Below are positions 42,817-51,625 of a DNA stretch of 64,000 nucleotides, piece after piece. A model generated the notes under the pieces. That model made no database searches. It was not told the origin of the DNA and worked only from the letters and a program-made list of their open reading frames with translations. Position numbers and translations under genes: made by a program. The stretch spans positions 1 through 64,000 of the forward strand of contig JBAYVN010000002.1 of the NCBI GenBank assembly GCA_041674525.1, read 5' to 3'. The DNA is from SHYQ01 sp041674525. Its GTDB lineage: Bacteria > Chloroflexota > Dehalococcoidia > UBA2979. Position 1 is the first letter of the stretch. Each line of letters begins with the position of its first letter.

Positions 42817-44034
42817 ATGGCACGAAACCCGTCACTCCTGCTCGTCGATGCGAACCCGGATCATCGCGCGCTGCTCCGGCAGCTCGTGTCCGGGCTGCCC
42901 TACGCCGTGGCCGCGGAGGCCAACTACGGCGTGGAGGCAGCGCGGCTCGCGGGCGAGCTCCAGCCCGAGATCGTCCTCGTGCACATCGAGGAGCCGCTCG
43001 CACTCGCGTTCCGCACTCTGGAAGTCGTGCAGCAGGCGGCCCCGCGTGCCGTGCCGGTGGTCATCTCGCGCCGCAATGACGGGGAGACCGCGCGCAAGGC
43101 GATGCTCTTCGGGGCGCGCGGCTTCGTCCTGAGCCCGCCCACGGCCAACTCGATCGACGAGGTGCTCGCGCTGGCGAAGGCGCGGTACGACTCGACGATC
43201 CAGTCGGCGCTCGACGGGCTGCAGCTGGACGATGACGGCGCGATCCGCACCTCGGCGCTCGCCGGCGGCACGGTGATCACGGTCTTCGGGCCGAAGGGGG
43301 GCATCGGCAAGACGACGCTCGCCACCAACCTGGCGATCTCGATCCAGCGCCGGACCGAGGCGCGCGTCGCGATCGTGGATGTCGACGCGGACTTCGGCGA
43401 CGTCGCCGTGATCATGGGCATCGAGCCGGAGCGCACCATGCGCGACCTGCTGGACGCGTACCGCGACGGCGAGCTGCCTCCGCTCCAGGACTTCATGGCG
43501 CTGCACAGCTCCGGCGTGCACGTCCTCGGCACCCGCCATGCGGAACGCATCGGGACGATGCCGGACCCGGATGCGATCGCCACGCTGATCCGCCAGTTGG
43601 TGCGCACGTATGACTTCGTGATCGTGGACACCCCCGGCGCGTTCGTGCCGCAGGTGGCCGCCGCCCTGGACGAGGCGACCACCGTGCTCCTCGTCACCAG
43701 CGCGGACCTCTCGAGCATCAAGGACGCACGCCTCGCGATCTCGATGCTGCGCGGGTCCGGATACCAGGGCGATCGCCTCAAGCTGGTCGTCAACCACGCC
43801 ACCAACGCGAACTCCGTGTCCGATGCGGACGTGGCGCGCACGGTGGGGTACGACGTCTTCTGGACGCTGCCGCACGACCGCGCGGTGCCGCAGTCCACGC
43901 AGCACGGCGAGCCCATCGTGATCTCGAACCCGCGCTCGCGCATGGCGCAGCGGGTCGACGCGCTGGCAACGTACCTGAGCGGCACCGGCGAGGTGCCCGA
44001 GCCCGAGCCGCGGAAGCGGCGCTTCTTCTGGTAG
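42817..44034 (+). CDS. tadZ: CpaE/TadZ-family pilus-localising ATPase
   Basis: 405 residues. A degenerate receiver-like domain (1-125; SLLLVDANPDHRALLRQL) without an obvious phospho-acceptor site is joined to a MinD/ParA-type ATPase. The deviant Walker A is FGPKGGIGKTTLATNLAISI (about 157-176), followed by AIVDVDADFGDVAVIMGIEP and DFVIVDTPGAFVPQVAAALD. TadZ places the secretion machine at a defined cell site. The C-terminal RKRRFFW tail is basic. Confidence 0.93.
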   Translation: MARNPSLLLVDANPDHRALLRQLVSGLPYAVAAEANYGVEAARLAGELQPEIVLVHIEEPLALAFRTLEVVQQAAPRAVPVVISRRNDGETARKAMLFGARGFVLSPPTANSIDEVLALAKARYDSTIQSALDGLQLDDDGAIRTSALAGGTVITVFGPKGGIGKTTLATNLAISIQRRTEARVAIVDVDADFGDVAVIMGIEPERTMRDLLDAYRDGELPPLQDFMALHSSGVHVLGTRHAERIGTMPDPDAIATLIRQLVRTYDFVIVDTPGAFVPQVAAALDEATTVLLVTSADLSSIKDARLAISMLRGSGYQGDRLKLVVNHATNANSVSDADVARTVGYDVFWTLPHDRAVPQSTQHGEPIVISNPRSRMAQRVDALATYLSGTGEVPEPEPRKRRFFW

Positions 44035-44048
44035 GACTGGAGGCATCA

Positions 44049-45512
44049 GTGGCCACGGAAATGCTGCGTCACCGCTTCCGATCGCCCGGGAGCGAGCCGC
44101 CCGCCCCGGCGCCGGGCACCCAGGGCACCCCGGGCACCCCGGGCACGTCCGCGCTGGAAGCGGCGGTCAACCTCGCCGCGGCCGGGGACATCTCGCCGAT
44201 CGGCGAGGGGCCGCTGATGCGCTGGGCGGCCGAGCCGCCGCCCCTGCCGCCCTCGCTCGTGCGGCTGAAGGAGACCGTGCACGAGCAGCTGATCGAGGAG
44301 GTCGACCCCGGGTCGCTGGACCCGGAGGGCGCTCGCCGGCTGGTGCGCGAGGTGGCCACGGAGCTCCTCGGCCAGCAGGACGTGCGCGGCGTCGCCGAGT
44401 ACCGCGATCGCCTGGTCAACGAGATCGCGGATGAGGTGCTGGGGCTCGGCATCCTGGAGCCGCTGCTCCGCGACGACTCCGTCACCGAGATCATGGTGAA
44501 CGCCCCCGACGGCATCTTCGTCGAGGTGGGCGGCCGGCTGTTCCGGAGCACGTACGCATTCCGCGATGAGGCTCACCTGATGCGCATCATCGAGCGCATC
44601 GTGGCGCCGATCGGCCGGCACGTGGACGAGAGCTCGCCCATGGCGGATGCGCGCCTCCCCGACGGATCGCGCGTCAACATCGTCGTCCCGCCGGCCTCGC
44701 CGCACGGCGCGAAGCTGACGCTCCGCAAGTTCGCGCGGCACCGCATGCGGGCCGAGGACCTGGTCCGGCTGAGGGCGCTCTCCAGCGACGCCACGCTGTT
44801 CCTGCAGGGCGCCGTCCGAGCGCGACTCAACATCCTCGTCTCCGGAGGCACCGGCAGCGGCAAGACCACGCTGCTGAACGTGCTGTCCTCGTTCATCAGC
44901 GATGGAGAGCGCATCGTCACGATCGAGGATCCCCTGGAGCTCCAGCTGCAGCAGATCCACGTCGTCGCGCTCGAGGCGAAACCGCCGGGGATCGAGGGAT
45001 CGCGGCAGATCACGCAGCGCGACCTGGTGCGAAACGCGCTGCGCATGCGCCCCGACCGGATCATCATCGGCGAGGTCCGCGGTGCCGAGGCGTTCGACAT
45101 GCTGCAGGCGATGAACACCGGCCACGAGGGATCGATCAGCACGGTGCACGCCAACACCCCCCGCGATGCCCTGAGCCGCGTGGAGAACATGGTGATGATG
45201 GCGGGCTTCGACCTCCCGGATCGCGCGATTCGGGAGCAGGTCGCCTCGGCGATCCACCTGCTGGTGCAGGTCGCAAGGATGTCCGATGGCAGCCGCAAGG
45301 TGACGCACATCACCGAGGTCGCGGGGATGGAGGGACAGGCGATCACGATGCAGGACCTGTTCCTGTTCCAGACGACAGGCCGGGACGACCACGGCCGGGT
45401 GCAGGGAGAGCTCCAGGCCACCGGGCTGCAGCCGCACTTCCTGGGCCGGTTCGCGGAGCGCGGCATCCACCTCCCGCAGGACATCTTCCACAGCACGAGG
45501 TGGTCGGAATGA
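44049..45512 (+). CDS. tadA: CpaF/TadA secretion ATPase
   Basis: 487 residues from GTG 44049. After a Pro/Gly-rich N-terminus (TPGTPGTSALEA repeats about 20-40), the chain matches type II/IV secretion ATPases: ILEPLLRDDSVTEIMVNAPD, HVDESSPMADARLPDGSRVN, Walker A LVSGGTGSGKTTLLNVLSSF (about 260-280), Asp box GERIVTIEDPLELQL, Walker B MRPDRIIIGEVRGAEAFDML and the His box TGHEGSISTVHANTP. It is the hexameric motor for pilus assembly. Its stop overlaps the tadB start (ATGATGA). Confidence 0.96.
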   Translation: MATEMLRHRFRSPGSEPPAPAPGTQGTPGTPGTSALEAAVNLAAAGDISPIGEGPLMRWAAEPPPLPPSLVRLKETVHEQLIEEVDPGSLDPEGARRLVREVATELLGQQDVRGVAEYRDRLVNEIADEVLGLGILEPLLRDDSVTEIMVNAPDGIFVEVGGRLFRSTYAFRDEAHLMRIIERIVAPIGRHVDESSPMADARLPDGSRVNIVVPPASPHGAKLTLRKFARHRMRAEDLVRLRALSSDATLFLQGAVRARLNILVSGGTGSGKTTLLNVLSSFISDGERIVTIEDPLELQLQQIHVVALEAKPPGIEGSRQITQRDLVRNALRMRPDRIIIGEVRGAEAFDMLQAMNTGHEGSISTVHANTPRDALSRVENMVMMAGFDLPDRAIREQVASAIHLLVQVARMSDGSRKVTHITEVAGMEGQAITMQDLFLFQTTGRDDHGRVQGELQATGLQPHFLGRFAERGIHLPQDIFHSTRWSE

Positions 45513-46459
45513 TGCTGGCGGTGATCGCCGCTCTGACCGTGGGCGCCGCCGGGTTCTTCGGCGCGCTCAGCATCCTCGCGCCCGCGGAGCGCAGGCGAAC
45601 GACCGCCGCCGCGCGCCTCACATCGATCGCCGATCACGAGAGCGTCTTCGAGCCCGGCTTCGAGGCCCTCGGACGGCGGCTCGGGCCGAGCAACCTGGAC
45701 CGCCAGCTCGTGCGCTTCCCGCTGGGATCGATGATCAAGCGGGATCTCCAGCGCTCAGGGCTTGCCTGGCAGGTCCGCGACTACATCGGCGTGATGCTGG
45801 TGCTGGCAGTGGTCGGCGGTTCCGTGGCCTTCCTGTTCTCGGCGACCGCGTTCCCGCTCGGCGGGCTCGCGGGCGCACTGGTGCCGGTGCTCATCGTCAA
45901 GCGCATCGCCTCCAAGCGGGCGTCACGCCTGAACGGCCAGGTCGTGGACCTCGTGGAGCTGCTCGCCTCGTCGCTCCGATCGGGCTTCAGCTTCGTACAG
46001 AGCCTGGAGCTGGCGCTGCGCGAGCAGCCCGAACCCATGGCCGGCGAGCTCCGGCAGGTGATGCGCGAGACCAGCCTCGGCATGAGCACCGACGAGGCCC
46101 TCCAGCGCCTCGCGGACCGCACCGGGGACGAGGATCTCGGGCTCGTGCTGACGGCTGTGCTCATCCAGCGCCGCGTCGGCGGGAACCTCGCGGAAGTGCT
46201 CGGCGGGATCGTGGAGATGATCCGCGACCGTGCGCGGGTCCGCGGCGAGATCCACACCCTGACCGCGCAGGCCCGCATGTCCTCGTGGATCGTGGGATCG
46301 CTGCCCGTGGTGCTCGCCATCGTGATGTCGATGATGCAGAAGGGCTACATGGCGGCGCTGTACACCGAGCCGGTGGGCCGGCTCATGCTGATCGCGGCCG
46401 TCGTCCTCGAGGTGATCGGACTGTACCTCGTGCGGCGGATCGCGTTCGTCGACTACTAG
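45509..46459 (+). CDS. tadB: TadB-family pilus assembly membrane protein (type II secretion F domain)
   Basis: 316 residues from ATG 45509, overlapping the tadA stop; GTG 45500 is an alternative. A membrane segment at about 3-22 is followed by a cytoplasmic stretch, two helices (YIGVMLVLAVVGGSVAFLF), the T2SSF domain (LVELLASSLRSGFSFVQSLE; RRVGGNLAEVLGGIVEMIRD) and two C-terminal helices. It forms the inner-membrane platform with TadC. Confidence 0.93.
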   Translation: MMLAVIAALTVGAAGFFGALSILAPAERRRTTAAARLTSIADHESVFEPGFEALGRRLGPSNLDRQLVRFPLGSMIKRDLQRSGLAWQVRDYIGVMLVLAVVGGSVAFLFSATAFPLGGLAGALVPVLIVKRIASKRASRLNGQVVDLVELLASSLRSGFSFVQSLELALREQPEPMAGELRQVMRETSLGMSTDEALQRLADRTGDEDLGLVLTAVLIQRRVGGNLAEVLGGIVEMIRDRARVRGEIHTLTAQARMSSWIVGSLPVVLAIVMSMMQKGYMAALYTEPVGRLMLIAAVVLEVIGLYLVRRIAFVDY

Positions 46460-46466
46460 CCGAGAA

Positions 46467-46493
46467 CGGACAGAGCGGACAGAGCGGACGGAG
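46467..46493. repeat. Three 9-bp tandem repeats in the tadB-tadC gap
   Basis: CGGACAGAG, CGGACAGAG, CGGACGGAG in tandem. The last copy supplies the GGAG ribosome binding site of tadC, so copy number would not change it but would lengthen the leader. Confidence 0.8.
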
Positions 46494-46499
46494 CCAGCG

Positions 46500-47408
46500 G
46501 TGTTGCTCACAGTATTCGCAGCGCTTTCGGTAGCGGCGGCGGCCTTCTTCGGCGGCCGGGCCGTGCTCGTGCACGAGTCCGGTCGAAGCGCCGCGCGCCT
46601 GCAGGAGATCGCGAGCTCCGGCGAGCCGTTCGACCCGGATGCCGACCAGGGCACGGTCTGGGATCGCCTCGTCAGGCCATTACTGCGCGGCGCCGCGGAG
46701 CGGTTCAGCGCCCTGCTCCCGACGCGCCTGGCGCAGTACTTCGAGGGACAGCTGATCGTGGCCGGCGATCCGGTCACCCCGCATGCCTACGCGCTCTTCG
46801 TGCTCCTGCTGCCGGCTGCGCTGGCGCTCGGGCCGCTGGTCGTCGTGTTGCGCACTCACAACCTGTCGCTGGCGACGTTCGGAGTGCTCGCCGCGTGCCT
46901 GACGCTGGGCGTCGCCGCACCGCCGATCTGGCTGAAGGGGCGGATCGCCCGGCGGCAGATGGCGCTGGTGCGCAGCCTCCCGGACGCGGTCGACCTCGTC
47001 GTCGTGTCGGTGGAGGCCGGTCTCAGCCTGGAGGGCGCGCTCGGGCGCGTGGCGGAAGGGCAGGACGGCCCGCTGGTGCAAGAGCTCCGGCGTGCATTGA
47101 CCGAGATGAGCCTCGGCATGGGCCGGCGGCGGGCGCTCCAGGGCCTCGTCGATCGCACGCAGCTCCCGTCGCTCCGCTCGCTGGTGAGTGCGATCGTGCA
47201 GGCGGAGATGACGGGCATGGGCATTGCCCAGGTCCTGCGCGCGCAGTCGCTGCACCTGCGGACGCAGCGCCGCCAGCGCGCCGAGGAGCAAGCGATGAAG
47301 GCGCCGCTCAAGATGCTCTTCCCGCTCGTCTTCTTCATCTTCCCCTCGCTCTTCGTGGTGGTGCTGGGCCCCGCGGTGTTCTCCCTGCTCCGGGCGCTGG
47401 GCCAGTAG
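46500..47408 (+). CDS. tadC: TadC-family pilus assembly membrane protein (type II secretion F domain)
   Basis: 302 residues from GTG 46500 with GGAG seven bases upstream. Layout parallels TadB: N-terminal helix, pair of helices (YALFVLLLPAALALGPLVVV), T2SSF domain (LPDAVDLVVVSVEAGLSLEG; TEMSLGMGRRRALQGLVDRT) and terminal helices KMLFPLVFFIFPSLFVVVLG. It is the second platform protein of the Tad machine. Confidence 0.93.
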   Translation: MLLTVFAALSVAAAAFFGGRAVLVHESGRSAARLQEIASSGEPFDPDADQGTVWDRLVRPLLRGAAERFSALLPTRLAQYFEGQLIVAGDPVTPHAYALFVLLLPAALALGPLVVVLRTHNLSLATFGVLAACLTLGVAAPPIWLKGRIARRQMALVRSLPDAVDLVVVSVEAGLSLEGALGRVAEGQDGPLVQELRRALTEMSLGMGRRRALQGLVDRTQLPSLRSLVSAIVQAEMTGMGIAQVLRAQSLHLRTQRRQRAEEQAMKAPLKMLFPLVFFIFPSLFVVVLGPAVFSLLRALGQ

Positions 47409-47417
47409 GAGCGTGAC

Positions 47418-47834
47418 ATGACGAGCGAGCAGCCCCGTCCGCTGGCGGCAGGCGAACCTCGACGCGACACGCGCGCCGTGCTGCGATGCTCGCGCACGGA
47501 CGTGCTGGTGGTGACGCGGCTCCGCGTCGCGGGCAACATGCTGTCGCGCCTGAAGGGCCTCCTGGGCAGCGCAGAGCCCGCGCCGGGTGACGGCCTGTGG
47601 ATCGTGCCGTGCTCCGGCGTGCACACGGTGGGGATGCGCTATCCGATCGACGTCGTGTTCCTCGATCGAGCGGGCCGCATCGTCGCCACGCGTCCGGAGC
47701 TCCGGCCGCTGCGCGCCGTGCCCTGGGTGCGACATGCGCACAGCGCTCTGGAGCTGCGGCAGGGAGCGATCGCCCGCTGCGATCTGCGAACCGGCGACGT
47801 GCTCGTCGTCGACCCCGGCGGGACCGCGGGGTGA
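47418..47834 (+). CDS. DUF192 family protein
   Basis: 138 residues. RLRVAGNMLSRLKGLLGSAE, GLWIVPCSGVHTVGMRYPID and VVFLDRAGRIVATRPELRP followed by HALELRQG-type sequence (HSALELRQGAIAR) define PF02643. The function of the family is unknown. It is often found next to Tad loci in this kind of genome, as here between tadC and the prepilin peptidase. No signal peptide. Its TGA stop (47832-47834) overlaps the GTG of the 21-codon repeat ORF. Confidence 0.88.
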   Translation: MTSEQPRPLAAGEPRRDTRAVLRCSRTDVLVVTRLRVAGNMLSRLKGLLGSAEPAPGDGLWIVPCSGVHTVGMRYPIDVVFLDRAGRIVATRPELRPLRAVPWVRHAHSALELRQGAIARCDLRTGDVLVVDPGGTAG

Positions 47835-47896
47835 TCGAGGTAATCGGGATCGAGGTGGTTGTGATCGAGGTGGTTGTGATCGAGGCGATCGGGTGA
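47831..47896 (+). CDS. 21-codon repeat ORF bridging DUF192 and prepilin peptidase
   Basis: A GTG-initiated frame starts in the DUF192 stop (GTGA, 47831) and ends with TGA 47894-47896, overlapping the GTG start of the prepilin peptidase (47893), again as GTGA. It consists of four 15-bp repeats (47831, 47846, 47861, 47876; type GTGATCGAGGTGGTT), giving a very hydrophobic peptide of repeated (V/I)IEVV units. Each unit carries GAGG five bases before the next unit's first codon. It may be a translational relay rather than a functional peptide. Confidence 0.45.
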   Translation: MIEVIGIEVVVIEVVVIEAIG

Positions 47897-48438
47897 TCCG
47901 CGTCATCGAGCCGCGCACGGCGATCGCCGAGACCAGCGCGCATACGCCCGCGTGGCGCAGCAATGTGTCGCTGGGCGTGCTCGCCGGGGTCACCGCCGGC
48001 GCTGCCGTCGCGTTCATGCTCCCCGCGGCGCGATGGCTGCCCCTGCTCGTGATCTTCGCCCTCGCCGCGGGGATCGACTGGCGGACGCGGCGCATCCCCA
48101 ACTGGCTGACGGCGGGCGGCGGGGCGTTCGCCCTGCTCACGGCCGGCGGCGCGCTCGGCGCATCGCTCCTCGGCGCCGCGGTGGCGCTCGGGGCGGGGGT
48201 GGTCTTCGTCGTGCTGGCCCGCGGCGCGTTCGGAATGGGCGACGTGAAGCTCCTGGCGGTGGCGGGGGCGGCGACGGGCGCGGCAGCGTTGCCCGGCGTG
48301 CTCCTGGTGATGTCTATCGCCGGCGGTGTCCTGGCGTTGTGGGCCATGGCGACCGGTCGAGGTCCGGGCCCGCGCACCATCGCTTACGGTCCGGCGATCG
48401 CCGTGGGCGCGGCCGCCGCGATCTGGCTCGAACGCTAG
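47893..48438 (+). CDS. tadV: Prepilin peptidase, TadV/CpaA type (A24)
   Basis: 181 residues from GTG 47893, seven bases behind GAGG in the last 15-bp repeat. Membrane helices fill most of the chain. The two catalytic aspartates of A24 peptidases are Asp62 in AAGIDWRTRRIPNWLT and Asp117 in FGMGDVKLLAVAGA (GxGD motif). It lacks the N-terminal methylase domain of PilD, as is normal for TadV/CpaA. It should process both Flp prepilins and TadE after the Gly residues noted above. Confidence 0.92.
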   Translation: MIRVIEPRTAIAETSAHTPAWRSNVSLGVLAGVTAGAAVAFMLPAARWLPLLVIFALAAGIDWRTRRIPNWLTAGGGAFALLTAGGALGASLLGAAVALGAGVVFVVLARGAFGMGDVKLLAVAGAATGAAALPGVLLVMSIAGGVLALWAMATGRGPGPRTIAYGPAIAVGAAAAIWLER

Positions 48439-48471
48439 GCAAGCAGTCGACGGAGGCCGGCCACGGGCAAC

Positions 48472-48801
48472 GTGATCGCGGTCATGAGCGGCGACTGGGT
48501 GGTCGCCGAGATCTCCGGGACACGGCAGTTCCGGCGCATGCTCCGCGCCGCGATGCGGCCGGAGGACCTCATCTTCGACGCGGACGACGGGCTGTGGAGG
48601 ATCCGCGGCACCGCATGGGGCGCCGCCTGCGCGGTGTTCTGGAGCTTCCAGATGTCGGTCGAGATGTTCCAGGCGCCCGATCACGGGGGCGATGGCCATG
48701 CGACCGCCGCGCGCACGCTCCCCGATGACGCGATCCGGCGTGCGCGGCGCCTGTCCGCCGCGATCGCGCGGGATCGCCTGGATTTCCCGATCGAGCGCTG
48801 A
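48472..48801 (+). CDS. Hypothetical protein at the end of the Tad operon
   Basis: 109 residues from GTG 48472, or 105 from ATG 48484. I do not recognise a family. The first part (GDWVVAEISGTRQFRRMLRA; DLIFDADDGLWRIRGTAWGA) looks like a compact globular domain with two Trp-containing strands; the C-terminus is a charged helix (DDAIRRARRLSAAIARDRLD). No membrane segment. It is co-directional with the pilus genes, 33 bases after the peptidase gene, and convergent with the next gene. Confidence 0.65.
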   Translation: MIAVMSGDWVVAEISGTRQFRRMLRAAMRPEDLIFDADDGLWRIRGTAWGAACAVFWSFQMSVEMFQAPDHGGDGHATAARTLPDDAIRRARRLSAAIARDRLDFPIER

Positions 48802-48839
48802 ACACGCTCGCCAGTCTGCAAGCGCGGAGCGTGTCCGGG

Positions 48840-50765
48840 CTACGCCTCGCCAGGCGCCGCTGCGACTTCACTCGCGCCGAACCGCAGCGTGTGCGCCCCG
48901 ATGCGCATGGCCTCGCCCGGGGCGAGGATCGTCCACTCGGCGGTGCCGTCCGAGCGCGACGCCGGATCGCTCGTGAGACGCTGCACCCGCAGGTTGCCGT
49001 CCGGCGCGATCGTGACGCGGGCATGACGTGGCGCGATCTGCGGCCCGGTGACGACGATGTCACACGACGGCTCGCTCCCCAGCACCAGCCCCTCACCCAC
49101 CGGGTGGCTCTCCGGGTCGCCCTGTGGCCCCTCCACGGTGATCGCGAGTGCGCTGCCGGGCGTCCAGAGATTCACGCGATCGCCGATCATCCGGACGCCG
49201 CGCGGCTGCAGCTCCCCGACCCCGGGCGTTGCGACTCGAGGCGGCCGCCGCCTCAGCGTCTGCCACCCGACCGTGGCGATCGCGGCGGCCACCAGCGCCG
49301 CAACGAGCGCGATGATCGCGAGCGGGTTCACCCCCGCCGACACGCCGGCGCTCTCCGTGCGGATCACCGCGCCGCTCGCATCGAGCAGCGCCAGCGTCAG
49401 GCCGCCGGACGGGGGATCCTGCATGCGGAGCTCCGGCGCGCTTCCCCGCGCGAGCTCGCGCCCGTCGCCGGTCACCACGATCGTCGCGGCGCGGCCCTGT
49501 ACACGGCCGCTCACCACGAGGGTCCTCGGCGGGCCGTTCTCAACGCGGGACGACAGCGTGGAATCGAGCTGCGGAACGTCGATCGACAGCGTCTCGGTCG
49601 CGGCGGTCCGGCCGTCGACCATCGCGGTGACGGTCACCACGGTCACGCCCGGCGGGAACGCCCACGGGTCGATGCTGATGCTGCGATCACGCCCCCACGG
49701 CACGCTGGTGCCGCTCAGCGATGCGGTCAGCTGCAGCGTGTCCGGGCGCGCCGGGCCATCGAGCGTGATCACGATCGGACCATCAGGCCGGGCCGACGGG
49801 ATCGCGCGCGGCTTCAGCAGGCCGTCGTTCGTGACATCGAACGACAGCCCGGCAGTCTCGACGCCACCGGCGACGGAGACGCGCACGGAGACCTCGTGCG
49901 ATCCGTTCGCGAGCACGGGGATCGAGGCGTCCACCAGGAACAGCGTGTGCAGGCGATCACCGAGCGCCGTGAGCACGCCGCCCAGTGCCTGGACGTTCGC
50001 CACCGCCTGGTAGGTGCCGCCGGTCGCCATCGCCAGCTCGGAGAGATAGGCGGCGTCCGGATCGGCGCCCAGCCCGAACGCGAAGATCCGCGCGCCTGCC
50101 CTGCGCGCGGCATCGAGGCTTTGCGAGCGCGTGACCTTCGAGACCCCGCCCACCTCCTCGCCCTTGCGCAGCGGCGCATTCGAGAGCACCACCAGCACGT
50201 GCCGTCCCGGCGATGCCGGTCCGAGGGCGTTCGCACCGAGCGCCACGGCGTCGTAGAGTCCGGCATTGCCACCGGCCGCGATGTTCGTGATCCCCGTGCG
50301 GAGGCGCGTGCGATCGGTGGAGAGCGGCACGACGACCTTCGTGCTGTCCGCGAAGGTGATCAGCCCGACCTGGTCCGCGGGACCCAGGCGGTCGACCAGC
50401 GCGCGCGCGGCGTCCTTCGCCGCGATGAGTGGCGCGCCCCGCATGCTGTCGCTGGCGTCGACGGCGATCAGCACCGAGGCGGCGGGGGGCACCTGCCGGG
50501 AGACCGCGGGCGCCGGGACCTCACGACCGTCGATGGATACCGCGAGCTGGGTGGCATCGATGGCGCTCCCCAGCGGACCGAAGAGCGAGATCAGCAGGTG
50601 GCCATCCACGCGGTAGGAGACCTCCGAGATCCCCAGCGCCCCGGGCGGGCGCTGCGCTCGTCCGGACTGCGGGACGAGCGCCCACGACACGGCGATGCTG
50701 ACGAGTAGCGCGAAGAGCAACGACCGTCGCCCGCGAGGCAGGCTGATACGCCAGTGGAGCCACAT
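48840..50765 (-). CDS. VWA-domain membrane protein with C-terminal FHA domain
   Basis: 641 residues. N-terminal signal/anchor at about 14-37; VWA domain about 90-270 with intact MIDAS VLIAVDASDSMRG and later GNAGLYDAVALGA; a long Ig-like or beta-rich exported region to about 480; one membrane helix (NPLAIIALVAALVAAAIATV, about 488-507); then a cytoplasmic FHA domain, LVLGSEPSCDIVVTGPQIAP then RHARVTIAPDGNLR, which binds phospho-Thr peptides. The topology implies an outside metal-dependent ligand-binding head linked to an inside phospho-signal reader. It is convergent with the Tad operon end and its function is unknown. Confidence 0.85.
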   Translation of the reverse strand: MWLHWRISLPRGRRSLLFALLVSIAVSWALVPQSGRAQRPPGALGISEVSYRVDGHLLISLFGPLGSAIDATQLAVSIDGREVPAPAVSRQVPPAASVLIAVDASDSMRGAPLIAAKDAARALVDRLGPADQVGLITFADSTKVVVPLSTDRTRLRTGITNIAAGGNAGLYDAVALGANALGPASPGRHVLVVLSNAPLRKGEEVGGVSKVTRSQSLDAARRAGARIFAFGLGADPDAAYLSELAMATGGTYQAVANVQALGGVLTALGDRLHTLFLVDASIPVLANGSHEVSVRVSVAGGVETAGLSFDVTNDGLLKPRAIPSARPDGPIVITLDGPARPDTLQLTASLSGTSVPWGRDRSISIDPWAFPPGVTVVTVTAMVDGRTAATETLSIDVPQLDSTLSSRVENGPPRTLVVSGRVQGRAATIVVTGDGRELARGSAPELRMQDPPSGGLTLALLDASGAVIRTESAGVSAGVNPLAIIALVAALVAAAIATVGWQTLRRRPPRVATPGVGELQPRGVRMIGDRVNLWTPGSALAITVEGPQGDPESHPVGEGLVLGSEPSCDIVVTGPQIAPRHARVTIAPDGNLRVQRLTSDPASRSDGTAEWTILAPGEAMRIGAHTLRFGASEVAAAPGEA

Positions 50766-50912
50766 GTGCGGAGGTTACGCTGCCGGTCCGCGCGCTGTCA
50801 CGCTAGCGCACGCACAGCGCGACGGGACAGGCGAGGTGGACGTGAGATTTGGCGACACCGGGCCTTCCGTACTATCTGGTGCTGTCCACGAACGTTCTCG
50901 GAGGGGAGAGAC

Positions 50913-51395
50913 ATGACACTGGTTCGTTCGGGGCGCGGGTTGCGCTCCCTGATCCTCGGGCTGACGGCGATGGCGGCGACGGTTGCAGTCGCCTGCGGCG
51001 GAGATTCGACCACGAAGGCCGACATCCCGCCCGCACCGACGGCGACCGTGGAGACCGCGCCGACGGGACCGAACGTGAGCGTGGCGAAGGTCGCCTCGAT
51101 CGGTGACGTGCTCGTGGATCCGAAGGGGATGACGCTCTATATCTCGAGCGAGGACACCTCTGGCAAGAGCAACTGCACGGGCAACTGCGCGGCCAACTGG
51201 CTGCCGCTCAAGGCGTTCAACGGCGTCGCGGCCAAGGCGGACGGCGTGCCCGGCGAGCTCGGTGTGATCACACGCGCCGATGGGGTGCAGCAGATCTCCT
51301 ACAAGGGGATGCCGCTGTACCGGTACGCCGGTGACTCCGCCGCAGGCGAGGCGAAGGGCATCACTGTGATGAACTGGGCGGTGGCCGCTCCCTGA
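50913..51395 (+). CDS. Secreted lipoprotein with Yx(FWY)xxD-type repeats (Lipoprotein_15)
   Basis: 160 residues from ATG 50913 behind GAGGGGAGAG. A lipobox-like VAVACGG at about residue 28 is followed by a Thr/Pro/Ala linker. The mature part has DPKGMTLYISSEDTSGKSNC then TGNCAANWLPLKAF, and KGMPLYRYAGDSAAGEAKGI, the pattern of PF03640, whose function is not known. Two Cys (in KSNCTGNCA) are typical of the family. It is expressed divergently from the VWA-FHA gene, with about 147 bases between starts. Confidence 0.87.
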   Translation: MTLVRSGRGLRSLILGLTAMAATVAVACGGDSTTKADIPPAPTATVETAPTGPNVSVAKVASIGDVLVDPKGMTLYISSEDTSGKSNCTGNCAANWLPLKAFNGVAAKADGVPGELGVITRADGVQQISYKGMPLYRYAGDSAAGEAKGITVMNWAVAAP

Positions 51396-51487
51396 TCGAG
51401 GCCGTCCCGCTGGCACGATGCTGACCGGCGCGCCGGACGCAGCATCGGCGGCCGCGCGGGTGATCGTGATCACAGGGGTCGAAGAGA

Positions 51488-51515
51488 GGAAGGTCCGCCC
51501 CGGGGCGGACCTTCC
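51488..51515. terminator. Hairpin terminator between convergent genes
   Basis: A 12-bp perfect stem GGAAGGTCCGCC with loop CCGG, 93 bases beyond the lipoprotein stop and 111 before the AAA ATPase stop on the other strand. No T-tract. Confidence 0.72.
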
Positions 51516-51625
51516 CGCTCCCCGCCCCCCAACTCCGCGCACACCCCGCCCGACCTCGCCGCAGTCGCGTGGCGACGCGGGCGGTCCCGCACGCCCGATG
51601 GCCATCGATCCCGCGGCCGTCGTGC

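Noticed and set aside
47831..47890. Possible CRISPR array
   Set aside because: The 15-bp units are contiguous with no spacers, and no cas gene is present.
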